Below, piece by piece: positions 6,157 to 12,998 of a DNA stretch of 13,344 nucleotides (position 1 is its first letter; the number at the start of each line of letters is the position of its first letter). The notes beneath the pieces were generated by a model, which saw nothing but the letters and a program-made list of their open reading frames with translations, was not told the DNA's origin and made no database searches. This stretch comes from an uncultured Planctomycetaceae bacterium (GTDB taxonomy: Bacteria; Planctomycetota; Planctomycetia; Planctomycetales; Planctomycetaceae), in NCBI GenBank assembly GCA_937952455.1, contig CALFYU010000128.1, forward strand, positions 1 through 13,344, read 5' to 3'. The position numbers were made by a program, and so were the translations under genes.

Positions 6157-7809
6157 TTACGCGTTTAGTCTCGACGTGATTTCGGCGACGACGTCGTTGA
6201 GCGGAATCCGCGTTTGTTCCAATGTATCGCGATCGCGCAAAGTGACGGAGTTGTCCTCGGCCGTTTGCCCGTCGATGGTGACGCACCACGGCGTGCCGAT
6301 TTCGTCCTGCCGCCGATACCGCCGGCCGATGGCCGCCTGTTGGTCAAACGTGCAGGCGATGCCGGCTTGTTTCAAATCGCGGTACAACCCGGCGGCCGTT
6401 TCCGGCATGCCGTCTTTCTTAATGAGCGGAAACACCGCCACCTTGATCGGGGCCAATTGTGGATGAAACTTCATATACACCCGCGACTGCATCTCCCCTT
6501 TTTCATCCGGCTGCTCGTCTTCGTGATACGCTTCGCAAATGAACGCCAGCGTCGCCCGGTCCGCCCCGGCGGCCGGTTCGATCACGTGCGGCACAAACCG
6601 TTCGCGGGACTGATCGTCGAAGTACCGCAGGTCCTTGCCGCTGCCGCGGTATTTCGGTTGGCCATGCTCATCCTGCTGCACGACCAGACAACCCTCCTCG
6701 TCGCGGACCAATTTGCCTTCCATATGCGACCGCAGGTCAAAGTCACCGCGGTGGGCGATGCCTTCCAACTCGCCGAATTCTCCTTCGCTGAGAAACGGAT
6801 AGGCATATTCGACGTCGGCCGTTCCCACCGAATAGTGGCTGAGTTCGTCCGGATCGTGGTCTCGCAATTGCAGACGGTCGCTGGCCAGTCCGTATTTCAC
6901 ATACCACTGATACCGCCGGTCGCGCCAATACTCGTACCACTTCCGTGATTCATCGGGATGGCAGAAGAACTCCATCTCCATCTGTTCGAACTCTCGCGAG
7001 CGGAAGGTGTAGTTCCGCGGCGTGATCTCGTTGCGAAAACTCTTGCCGACCTGCGCGATGCCGAAGGGGACCTTCACGCGGCTGCTGTCGACAACGTTTT
7101 TGAAGTTCACGAAAATGCCTTGCGCCGTTTCGGGCCGCAAGAAGGCGGTTCCCTCCTCGCCGGCCAGGGCGCCAACGGTGGTTTTAAACATCAAGTTGAA
7201 TTCGCGGGGGGGCGTCAATTCGCCGCGGCAACTCGGACAGCGAGCTGCCGGGCCGCCCAGGGGCGCTTCTTTCAAGTAAGAGTCCAGGCTCATCGTCACC
7301 TGTTCGCACTCGACGTCGTCGCCGCGCTCCTTCTTATATTGACCGACAGCCTGGTCGAGCCGCTTCGACTGCGTTTTGGACAAACCCGTGCCCGTCTCGG
7401 CATCGACGATAAAGGTCTCGCAGGCTACGGGCGTCTTATCCGTCGTCGTCCGCCGCACCGCCACCGTGACGTGATCGACACGAAACCGGCTTTTGCACTC
7501 CTTGCAGTCGACCATGAAGTCATGAAACAGATCGTCGTGCCCCGAGCACTTCCAAACCTGGGGGTGCATGATGATCGAGCAATCCAATCCCGTCATGGAA
7601 AACGACGACGGAGCGCCTTTGGGCGTGCTCAACTCATCGTGGCGGGTGATCATGTCCTTCCACCACGCCTCCTTGACGTTCCGCTTCAATTCCACGCCGA
7701 GCGGACCGTAATCCCAAAAGCCATTCAGCCCGCCGTAGATCTCGGACGACTGGAAAATAAAGCCCCGCCGTTTGCAAAGGGCCACGATCTTGTCCATTTC
7801 CTTGGCCAT
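6157..7809 (-). CDS. glyQS: Glycyl-tRNA synthetase, single-chain (alpha2) class II type
   Basis: This cytoplasmic enzyme charges tRNA-Gly with glycine. It is the eukaryote/archaea-like homodimeric form, not the separate GlyQ and GlyS subunits. In order: the N-terminal catalytic start MDKIVALCKRRGF with QSSEIYGGLNGFWDYGPLG (20-38), the insert with CKEC at 102-105 and CPSC at 191-194 (a likely zinc site), TAFLRPETAQGIF (221-233), motif 2 FRNEITPRNYTFRSREFEQM (258-277), motif 3 GADRATLAFI (415-424) and the anticodon-binding domain from about 453 (PIKVAVFPLIKKDG to the end). At 550 residues it is somewhat longer than common bacterial examples, mostly in the 100-200 insert. ATG 7809 is used; it has only a weak AGAAAGA upstream, and Met5 is a possible alternative. 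The GH13 gene follows on the same strand. No T-box or glycine riboswitch is apparent upstream. Confidence 0.96.
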   Translation of the reverse strand: MAKEMDKIVALCKRRGFIFQSSEIYGGLNGFWDYGPLGVELKRNVKEAWWKDMITRHDELSTPKGAPSSFSMTGLDCSIIMHPQVWKCSGHDDLFHDFMVDCKECKSRFRVDHVTVAVRRTTTDKTPVACETFIVDAETGTGLSKTQSKRLDQAVGQYKKERGDDVECEQVTMSLDSYLKEAPLGGPAARCPSCRGELTPPREFNLMFKTTVGALAGEEGTAFLRPETAQGIFVNFKNVVDSSRVKVPFGIAQVGKSFRNEITPRNYTFRSREFEQMEMEFFCHPDESRKWYEYWRDRRYQWYVKYGLASDRLQLRDHDPDELSHYSVGTADVEYAYPFLSEGEFGELEGIAHRGDFDLRSHMEGKLVRDEEGCLVVQQDEHGQPKYRGSGKDLRYFDDQSRERFVPHVIEPAAGADRATLAFICEAYHEDEQPDEKGEMQSRVYMKFHPQLAPIKVAVFPLIKKDGMPETAAGLYRDLKQAGIACTFDQQAAIGRRYRRQDEIGTPWCVTIDGQTAEDNSVTLRDRDTLEQTRIPLNDVVAEITSRLNA

Positions 7810-7848
7810 GCTGGTCTTTCTGTGCTATTTGCGCGATATCCGTTGCGA

Positions 7849-7965
7849 CAAAACTCGAAACTCGAAATCCGAAACGAATTCAAAACTCAAATGACCAAAA
7901 TCCGCTTGGATTTCGAAAATTCCAATTTGTTTCGTACTTCGTGATTAGGATTTCGTATTTTGTCG
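7849..7965. repeat. AT-rich imperfect inverted-repeat island
   Basis: This AT-rich patch sits between glyQS and the hydrolase gene amid GC-rich DNA. CGAAATCC (7863-7870) is matched by its complement GGATTTCG twice (7908-7915 and 7948-7955), with AAATCC-GCTT-GGATTT (7898-7913) as a central small hairpin. Short runs such as CGAAACT, GAAACGAATTC and TTTCGTACTTCG repeat the same theme in both orientations. I infer a dispersed intergenic repeat; there is no gene in it. Confidence 0.5.
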
Positions 7966-8063
7966 CGTATGAGGTGTCCTCTGCCCGCGGACCACGCCAA
8001 TCGCTGGTCCTGCCCACATTCTAATGCGACCTGCCCGATGCACAAGCACTGCGGTGAGCGGCG

Positions 8064-10052
8064 TTATTCGGCCGGCGGCAGCCGGGAGGGCAATTGCCAG
8101 CGGGAATCGAAGACGTCGGCGAATTCTGTCTCTTCGACGTAATTGCTGCCCGTTTCGTCAAGCGTGAACCGCTGCACGGCGATGTCCCCCAAGCGGGGAA
8201 ACAGCCAGGAATTGGAGGACTTGAAGTCCTTTTCGTGCATCGTGTGGCCGGAATTGATAACGACGTACCGTTGCGGATTGAGCGGATTGGGATAGACCAG
8301 CGACAGCCCGTGGAGGTTCGGGTCATAGTCGACGCCGTTGACGGTGAACTGCTCTTCCGTCCACTGCACGGGCAGTTTTTCCAGCACCTTGGCCAGCACC
8401 GAATTCGACCCGGGATCTCCGAACAGCACCAGGTTTTTCTCAGCGATCATCGTGTCGGTCACCTGTGTGTCGTCGACGACCGGAACTTTGCCGCGAAGCC
8501 ATTTGTCAAACTCCGCCGCAAATCGATCCAGCGTCCAGTTTGCCCAATCGCGTTGCGCCTTCGACCAAGGCGTTCCCGTCCCCCGCACGCAGACGAACGG
8601 CTCCATGAACGCATCGTCAATCGGTCCTTGCAGATCATGCCGCTTGTGCAATTCGGGGTTTTTCGCAAAGGTCCGCGCTTCGGCGGCGGAAAGCTTCTTC
8701 CAAGTATCCTCTTTTCGCACCAGCGTGACCCACTCCGGTTCGCCTTCGCCGGTCGGCCGCGGTAGAGTGATGATTCCGCCGTCGATCACCAAACTCGGCG
8801 AGATACGGGGATCGACCCGCAGGGCGGTGACGTTCGACGTCGTCACGTCGAGCACGTCATCGGCCGATTGTTGCGAGACCACGATCGCCGGACGGTACAC
8901 GAATTGCATCTCTTCAATCGTCAGCCATTCGCACCGATTGTATTTGGGTGTGTAGGTGATAAACCGAATCTCCTTGCGCCCCGGTGGGGCCGGTCGGCCT
9001 TCTGCGGAATGCCGGCGATGAAACGCCATGAACTTCCGCAGGCTTTCCGGATCGAACTTGTGCCCCATCCCCGGGCCGATCAACTGGGCAATGTCGACCG
9101 AATACTTGTCGGCGGCCGCCACCATCGTCGTGCTGGCCAGTAATTGGGCATCCTTCTCGCCGCCATAAGTGATCACCGGCACATCGGCCGCGTTGAGTGC
9201 ATAGTCGACGGCATCGTAAATTCGCAGCAGATAGTGCTGATAACGCGGAAGCAGTTCGGACTGTTTTTGGTACTTGTAAAAATCCACAAAGCCCGCGCCG
9301 GCTCCGACCGAGGACCACATCGACGGGTGGTGCAATCCCAGATGCCAGGCTCCGGCCCCTCCCATCGAAAACCCCCACAGCGTAATGCGGCGGTCGTCAA
9401 TGTTGTAGCGGCTGCGGACGTCGGCGATCGCCTCGAACACGTCGGTCTCGCCCGCCCAGCGATACGCGTTGTTGGTTCGCCCGTACACATCCAGCTGAAT
9501 CCAATCCTGGCCGCTTTCGGGCGGCTTATTGTCGTTGGATTTGATGAACGACATCTCATTCAACCGGCCATTGCGGCCGTGCAATTTGACGTACAGCGGC
9601 CACGCCTTATCGGAATCCGGCAAGTAGTTAAGCGGCAACGTCAGCGCGTAGGGCTGCACCGATTCATCGACGCGGGAGACGTAGCCCCGCGCCGTCGTGC
9701 CGATTTTCGTCGTCCAGGGCGAACGCCCCTGGGCCATTTCCCGCACACGCTGCCGGCCCAATTCCAACACGTCCAACGTGTGGCGGGCATAGTTCTCGCG
9801 GTAAAATTCCCCGTGCCGCACGATCCAATCGGCTGCTTTGGAATAAATCTGCACGTCCGCCATCAACTGCGGACCGATTTTCTCCGCGTCGAGTTCCGCA
9901 ATGGCGCGATCCAACTCGGCCCGCTGCTCATTGATCTTCGCCAGGTCCTCTGCCGAGGGCTGTTGAGCAGACACTGCTCCCGCAGCAAGGCACAGGCATA
10001 GTACGAGCGAACCACTGAGGATTTGGTTCGTTTTCTGATGTTGTCGATTCAT
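8064..10052 (-). CDS. Secreted alpha/beta hydrolase, prolyl-oligopeptidase/esterase-like
   Basis: This is a 662-residue exported serine hydrolase. The signal peptide covers residues 1-29 (polar MNRQHQKTNQ, hydrophobic LSGSLVLCLCLAAGA, cleavage near VSA-QQ). A charged helical region (35-110) comes before the hydrolase core at about 120-350, where PLYVKLHGRNG supplies the oxyanion-hole region, GFSMGG (227-232) gives the nucleophile Ser229, and Asp301 (GGEKDAQ) and His331 (GMGHKF) complete a plausible triad. The remaining 300 residues include a small beta-rich region (about 365-435) and a C-terminal domain with PFVCVRGTGTPWS and NLVLFGDPGSNSV. The frame is open back to a TTG at 10109, but ATG 10052 is chosen because it puts the signal peptide at the N-terminus; neither has a clear ribosome binding site. 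It would act in the periplasm or outside. The substrate (peptide, polysaccharide ester or other) cannot be told. Confidence 0.85.
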   Translation of the reverse strand: MNRQHQKTNQILSGSLVLCLCLAAGAVSAQQPSAEDLAKINEQRAELDRAIAELDAEKIGPQLMADVQIYSKAADWIVRHGEFYRENYARHTLDVLELGRQRVREMAQGRSPWTTKIGTTARGYVSRVDESVQPYALTLPLNYLPDSDKAWPLYVKLHGRNGRLNEMSFIKSNDNKPPESGQDWIQLDVYGRTNNAYRWAGETDVFEAIADVRSRYNIDDRRITLWGFSMGGAGAWHLGLHHPSMWSSVGAGAGFVDFYKYQKQSELLPRYQHYLLRIYDAVDYALNAADVPVITYGGEKDAQLLASTTMVAAADKYSVDIAQLIGPGMGHKFDPESLRKFMAFHRRHSAEGRPAPPGRKEIRFITYTPKYNRCEWLTIEEMQFVYRPAIVVSQQSADDVLDVTTSNVTALRVDPRISPSLVIDGGIITLPRPTGEGEPEWVTLVRKEDTWKKLSAAEARTFAKNPELHKRHDLQGPIDDAFMEPFVCVRGTGTPWSKAQRDWANWTLDRFAAEFDKWLRGKVPVVDDTQVTDTMIAEKNLVLFGDPGSNSVLAKVLEKLPVQWTEEQFTVNGVDYDPNLHGLSLVYPNPLNPQRYVVINSGHTMHEKDFKSSNSWLFPRLGDIAVQRFTLDETGSNYVEETEFADVFDSRWQLPSRLPPAE

Positions 10053-10156
10053 GATGTCTGCCGTCGCCGTCTGACAATTGGATTTCTGATTGAAGTAATC
10101 ACGTCTCAAGAGTGGTATCCCGCGGCGACTGTTTTTCGTCGGACGTCATTGTGTCA

Positions 10157-10171
10157 CCTTGCCGGGCAAGG
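10157..10171. repeat. Small hairpin upstream of the hydrolase gene
   Basis: CCTTGC-CGG-GCAAGG is a perfect 6-bp inverted repeat 105 bases upstream of the hydrolase ATG and just before the palindrome at 10184-10197. Confidence 0.35.
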
Positions 10172-10183
10172 ACCGCCGCCCAC

Positions 10184-10259
10184 GACGGCAAGCCGTCGGT
10201 TTGGGATTTGCGATTGAACGATTGAAAATCTGTGTTCGATCCGTGTTTCATCTATGGCT
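10184..10259 (+). repeat. Dispersed repeat copy A with leading palindrome
   Basis: It begins with GACGGC-AA-GCCGTC (10184-10197), runs into GTCGGTTTGGGA (10195-10206), and then carries three 10-11 base units (ATCTGTGTTCG, ATCCGTGTTTC, ATCTATGGCT) at 10228-10259. GTCGGTTTGGGA and TGAAAATCTGTGT recur in copy C (12910-12966), and the units recur inverted in copy B. It lies in the short spacer between the hydrolase and CDGSH genes. No transposase is nearby; function unknown. Confidence 0.6.
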
Positions 10260-10294
10260 AGAAAAAATCCGGTCGGCTGCCGCACCGGATGTAT

Positions 10295-10504
10295 TTACGA
10301 CGTGGAGTCGTTTGCGGTAAACCCCGCGGCCTTATGCGCTCCGTCGCAAAACGGCCGCTGCGCGGAGTGCCCGCATCGGCAAAGGACGAAGTCGCCGCGA
10401 TCACCGACGTCGAATTCCCGGCCGTCGGCATCGATCAATTTGGCCGGTCCGGTCACCAGATACGGGCCGTTTCTGCGAACCTTGATGGTCACCGGTTCTG
10501 GCAT
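10295..10504 (-). CDS. CDGSH-type iron-sulfur protein
   Basis: This 69-residue cytoplasmic protein has one CDGSH zinc-finger-like motif, which in the family binds a labile 2Fe-2S cluster through three Cys and one His. The ligands are all present in CRCGHSAQRPFCDGAH: Cys42, Cys44, Cys53 and His57. The preceding part (VTIKVRRNGPYLVTGPAKLIDADG) is the beta strand region usual for bacterial members. Start: ATG 10504 (MPEPVTIKV) is preferred because GGTGAG lies 7 bases upstream; another ATG at 10531 would overlap the end of the coiled-coil gene by 8 bases (ATGAGTAG) but has no ribosome binding site. Translation is likely coupled to that gene. The electron-transfer or cluster-transfer role is inferred from the family. 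Confidence 0.9.
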   Translation of the reverse strand: MPEPVTIKVRRNGPYLVTGPAKLIDADGREFDVGDRGDFVLCRCGHSAQRPFCDGAHKAAGFTANDSTS

Positions 10505-10523
10505 GTTGTGTCTCACCGTGGGG

Positions 10524-10700
10524 CTACTCATCTTGGATGGCGTCGATGCGTTCGCGGCAGGCGGCGATTTCGCTTTCCAGGCGGGCGATTTCGTCCGGTT
10601 CATCTGTTTGTTGCCGTGCGGCGGACAGGAGCTGTTGGAGTTTAGCGATCTTTTTCCGCTCGACGTCCAATTGTTTTTTCTGCTTTTTGTTCAAACTCAT
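10524..10700 (-). CDS. Small coiled-coil protein (58 aa), function unknown
   Basis: A 58-residue, highly charged protein starting MSLNKKQKKQLDVERKKI. Leu/Ile/Val spacing in KIAKLQQLLSAARQQ and ARLESEIAACRERIDAI fits two helices forming a hairpin or coiled coil. There is no signal peptide or membrane segment. The frame is open far upstream, but that extension is only the antisense of the neighbouring plus gene; the ATG at 10700 is the sensible start, although no clear Shine-Dalgarno precedes it. A 13-base dyad, CTTTCG-C-CGAAAG (10709-10721), sits just upstream and could be an operator or leader hairpin. It is followed at once by the CDGSH gene, so the two probably form an operon. I recall similar mini-proteins from planctomycetes but cannot assign a function. 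Confidence 0.72.
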   Translation of the reverse strand: MSLNKKQKKQLDVERKKIAKLQQLLSAARQQTDEPDEIARLESEIAACRERIDAIQDE

Positions 10701-10868
10701 TGGCGGTGCTTTCGCCGAAAGGTGCTTCCAAGATCGTGTGCGCCGGGCGACCACTGCTTTTTGATCCAGCGGACCGCACACGCATTCGATTCTAACACCA
10801 GGACCGACCAACCTCCACACCGCCTCGATCAGGTCGGTCTCCACACGCCCTCTTCTCACGCGGGTGCT

Positions 10869-10889
10869 ACTGGCGGCTTGTCCGCCAGT
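10869..10889. repeat. Palindrome with GGCTT core (REP-like)
   Basis: ACTGGCGG (10869-10876), loop CTTGT, CCGCCAGT (10882-10889): a perfect 8-bp hairpin without a T-run. The core GGCGGCTTGTCCGCC resembles the minus-strand cores of the palindromes at 6114 and 10184. It is intergenic and probably a dispersed repeat. Confidence 0.5.
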
Positions 10890-11000
10890 GCGCGATGCGT
10901 GCCCGCAGACTATACTGTTGGATAGGCCAAAAGTGACACCCGCCTGACGTGCTGAGGCTCCGCACAACGTCCCCGCCGATTCGCATTTTGCCAAGCGCAT

Positions 11001-11038
11001 TGATATTGTCGTGAGATACTTCCGGTTCATCAATATCA
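11001..11038 (+). promoter_or_regulatory. 8-bp inverted repeat next to the start of the DMFase-like gene, candidate operator
   Basis: TGATATTG (11001-11008) and CAATATCA (11031-11038) are exact complements separated by 22 bases. The second arm ends one base before the ribosome binding site GGAGAG (11040-11045) of the gene starting at 11052. A dimeric regulator could bind it, or an RNA hairpin could affect translation start. Confidence 0.35.
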
Positions 11039-11051
11039 CGGAGAGACCGTA

Positions 11052-12668
11052 ATGCTGATCGCTTACGTCAGCAATGAACGCTACGTCGCCCTGTGCGACG
11101 TCGCCCTGGAATTCGCCAACGAGTCCGTCACCGTTCAGGCCCGGTCTTCGGCGACCGGGGCCGTGCACGCCGACCTCGCGCCGGGAACCTACCAAGTCGC
11201 GCTGCAAGCACCCGGTTACGGCGCAAAGCGGGTGACAATGACCGTCGATGCGCAGCAGCCGTATCACTTTCGGCTGCTGTCGGATTGCCTGTTGGGATAT
11301 ATGTGGCCTAAGGCGGCCGCTGGAGGCGAGACGTCGGAATTCCGCGTGCACTCGGTGGAGGAGTACCGCCTGGAGTTGTGGCGGTATGGCGCGCAGAAGG
11401 AGTTCATCCGCCGCATCGGCACGTTCGATGAGCACGGCCCGCGGGCGACGATGCAGATCACCCCCGACGGCGACTATACGCAGACCGGCGTTCGTTGGAA
11501 TGAACAGGGTTACAACCGCATCGCCCAGGGCCAACTCCTCACCGCTCCGGACCGCAGCGGGCTATACTACCTGCACGCACGGACGAAATCGGGGGATTTC
11601 TTTTCGTTTCCCTGGGTCGTTTCACCGGCGAAACCGCAGTCCCCTGCCGCCGTACTGGCGAGCGACTTGAACTGGAACGCCTACAACAGCTTCGGCGGCC
11701 GCAGCAACTACATCATGCCGGACCGGTTTCCCCCGGTGCCGATCGTCAATTCGCGGCAGGAACTGGAGCGCTACACCCGCGCGGATCATTTCAATTACGG
11801 TAGCGAAACCTATGAACCGCTCTCTCTGGACCGCCCCGAACCGTATAACCACATCGACGAACGCGAACAACTCACCGACCCGGTAGAAAGCCGACAAGGC
11901 TGTCACCTCGCGCCGACCGAATGGCGATTTTTAGGCTGGATGGAACAACAGGGGTTGGGCTACGACCTGTACAGCGAGTCGCAATTCCACTTCGACCGCT
12001 TCCGGCTTGACGACTACGAGACGTTGATCATCACCACCCATCCGGAGTATTGGACGCGGCACATGTACCTGACACTCAAGGAATGGGTCTACGAGCGGGG
12101 CGGGCGGCTGATTTATTTGGGGGGCAACGGTCTAAATTGCGAGGTGGAGTTTCAGGGGGACGATCACCGCGTCGTGCACCACAACGGCGCCTGGCATCAC
12201 CCGCCGATTCTTGTAGAACACTTCGGATCGCCCGAGATGCCTTTTGAAAGCCGCATGCACATGCGGCTGGAGTCGGAGGCGAACCTGTTGGGCGTGGTGT
12301 TCACCTTCGACGGGGCCATGGGAGCCGCACCGTATCGCGTGGTGGACGACTCTCACTGGTGCTTCGAAGGCACGGGGCTGAAAAACGGCGACACGTTCGG
12401 TCACGAAAGTCAAAACCGCCGCGTCCCCGGCGGCGCGTCCGGGCACGAAACCGACAAGGTCTCGCCCAGTTCACCGAAAAACGTGCAGATCCTCGCGCAG
12501 GGGACCAATCCCGGTGCGGGGGGCGCGCACATGATTCATTACGACACCCCCAGCGGCGGCGAAGTCTTCTCCGTCGGCAGCATCACTTGGCCGGCGAGTC
12601 TCTTAATGGACGGACAGGTCTCGGCCATCACTGCCAACGTCATTCGCCGCTTCACTGCCAAGACTTAG
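11052..12668 (+). CDS. N,N-dimethylformamidase large-subunit-like protein
   Basis: This 538-residue protein resembles the C-terminal part of the N,N-dimethylformamidase large subunit. Residues 1-75 form a carboxypeptidase-regulatory-like beta sandwich (DLAPGTYQVALQAPGYG at 41-57), 80-190 a second beta domain (up to RSGLYYLHARTKSGDFFSFPWVV), and 200-535 the glutamine-amidotransferase-like core (DLNWNAYNSFGGRSNY at 205-220, HPEYWTR at 330-336, GGRLIYLGGNG at 350-360, ASGHETDK at 462-469). In the known enzyme two tyrosines and one glutamate hold a mononuclear iron; Tyr333 and Glu466 are plausible counterparts, but I could not align them. There is no signal peptide, so it is probably cytoplasmic. 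GGAGAG lies 6 bases before the ATG. The stop TAG overlaps the start of repeat copy B. The true substrate is unknown; many relatives lack the small subunit gene, as seems so here. Confidence 0.8.
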   Translation: MLIAYVSNERYVALCDVALEFANESVTVQARSSATGAVHADLAPGTYQVALQAPGYGAKRVTMTVDAQQPYHFRLLSDCLLGYMWPKAAAGGETSEFRVHSVEEYRLELWRYGAQKEFIRRIGTFDEHGPRATMQITPDGDYTQTGVRWNEQGYNRIAQGQLLTAPDRSGLYYLHARTKSGDFFSFPWVVSPAKPQSPAAVLASDLNWNAYNSFGGRSNYIMPDRFPPVPIVNSRQELERYTRADHFNYGSETYEPLSLDRPEPYNHIDEREQLTDPVESRQGCHLAPTEWRFLGWMEQQGLGYDLYSESQFHFDRFRLDDYETLIITTHPEYWTRHMYLTLKEWVYERGGRLIYLGGNGLNCEVEFQGDDHRVVHHNGAWHHPPILVEHFGSPEMPFESRMHMRLESEANLLGVVFTFDGAMGAAPYRVVDDSHWCFEGTGLKNGDTFGHESQNRRVPGGASGHETDKVSPSSPKNVQILAQGTNPGAGGAHMIHYDTPSGGEVFSVGSITWPASLLMDGQVSAITANVIRRFTAKT

Positions 12669-12727
12669 CCACAGATTGAACACAGATCCCAAAAGAGCCA
12701 CGGATCAACACGGATGAAACACGGAAA
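12667..12727 (-). repeat. Dispersed repeat copy B
   Basis: Read on the minus strand it is made of 10-11 base units of the ATCYGTGTTNN type: CCGTGTTTC, ATCCGTGTTG, ATCCGTGGCT, a short spacer with TTTTGGG, ATCTGTGTTCA and ATCTGTGGCT. The plus-strand AGCC at its edge supplies the last two bases of the TAG stop of the dimethylformamidase-like gene. It is inverted relative to copies A and C. Confidence 0.6.
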
Positions 12728-12775
12728 AAACTTGAGTGAGCATGCCGTTTCGTCAACGGCAGAACTCACTTCAAG
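12725..12775 (-). terminator. Strong rho-independent terminator, minus strand
   Basis: The 45 bases at 12731-12775 fold as CTTGA/TCAAG plus GTGAG/CTCAC plus GCCGTT/AACGGC (16 pairs, with one bulged T, a small internal loop and a 5-base loop). On the minus strand the hairpin is followed directly by TTTTTT (plus 12725-12730), the layout of an intrinsic terminator. It would end transcripts from the gene at 12999-13344, leaving a 3' untranslated part of about 220 bases. On the plus strand there is no T-run. Confidence 0.75.
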
Positions 12776-12909
12776 ATCTTGCATCCTGTGCAGATTTTCG
12801 TGCGGCAGCGAGAATTGCAGGCGACCGCGAATGTGCCGGCCGGCTGTCTTGCGGTGGAAGTTGTTGCGTTCGCTTGCTTAGCGATCAGCGTAGTGGAAGA
12901 AGGCCAGGG

Positions 12910-12966
12910 GTCGGTTTGGGACTCTGAAAATCTGTGTCTTATCCGTGTTAATCCGTGGCAAAGAAT
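12910..12966 (+). repeat. Dispersed repeat copy C
   Basis: GTCGGTTTGGGA (12910-12921) is followed by CTGAAA and three units: ATCTGTGTCTT, ATCCGTGTTA and ATCCGTGGCA (12930-12960). Same order as copy A, with a shorter middle part. It ends about 30 bases before the stop of the last gene. Confidence 0.6.
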
Positions 12967-12998
12967 TTACTCACAACGAATGTCCGGTGCGCGAAAGA

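Larger units (their letters stand above)
10701..11051. other. Divergent spacer with inverted repeats
   Basis: About 350 bases between the coiled-coil gene (minus) and the dimethylformamidase-like gene (plus), without a believable gene. It holds the dyad at 10709-10721, GACCGACC (10802-10809) paired with GGTCGGTC (10832-10839), near-duplicate CTCCACACCGCC and CTCCACACGCCC, the palindrome at 10869-10889 and the inverted repeat at 11001-11038. No convincing sigma70 promoter was found on the plus strand. Confidence 0.5.
12669..12998. other. Spacer bounded by inverted repeats
   Basis: 330 bases without a believable gene; the small plus frames starting at 12736 and 12779 have no ribosome binding site and cross the repeats. 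The spacer is almost filled by copy B, the terminator, about 135 bases of unassigned sequence (12776-12909) and copy C. Confidence 0.5.

Noticed and set aside
6958..7944. 328-residue plus-strand frame
   Set aside because: Antisense shadow of glyQS, whose motifs are all clear on the minus strand; no ribosome binding site or domain.
7810..8063. T-box or glycine riboswitch upstream of glyQS
   Set aside because: No conserved T-box sequence, tandem glycine aptamer or terminator/antiterminator pair is visible.
9144..10001. 285-residue plus-strand frame
   Set aside because: Antisense shadow of the secreted hydrolase gene; composition is rich in Arg, His and Val as expected for a shadow frame.
10701..11534. 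Long N-terminal extension of the coiled-coil protein frame on the minus strand
   Set aside because: It runs antisense to the dimethylformamidase-like gene and across the spacer; only the last 58 codons look like protein.
12667..12966. CRISPR array
   Set aside because: The units are 10-11 bp and partly inverted, without repeats and spacers of regular length.
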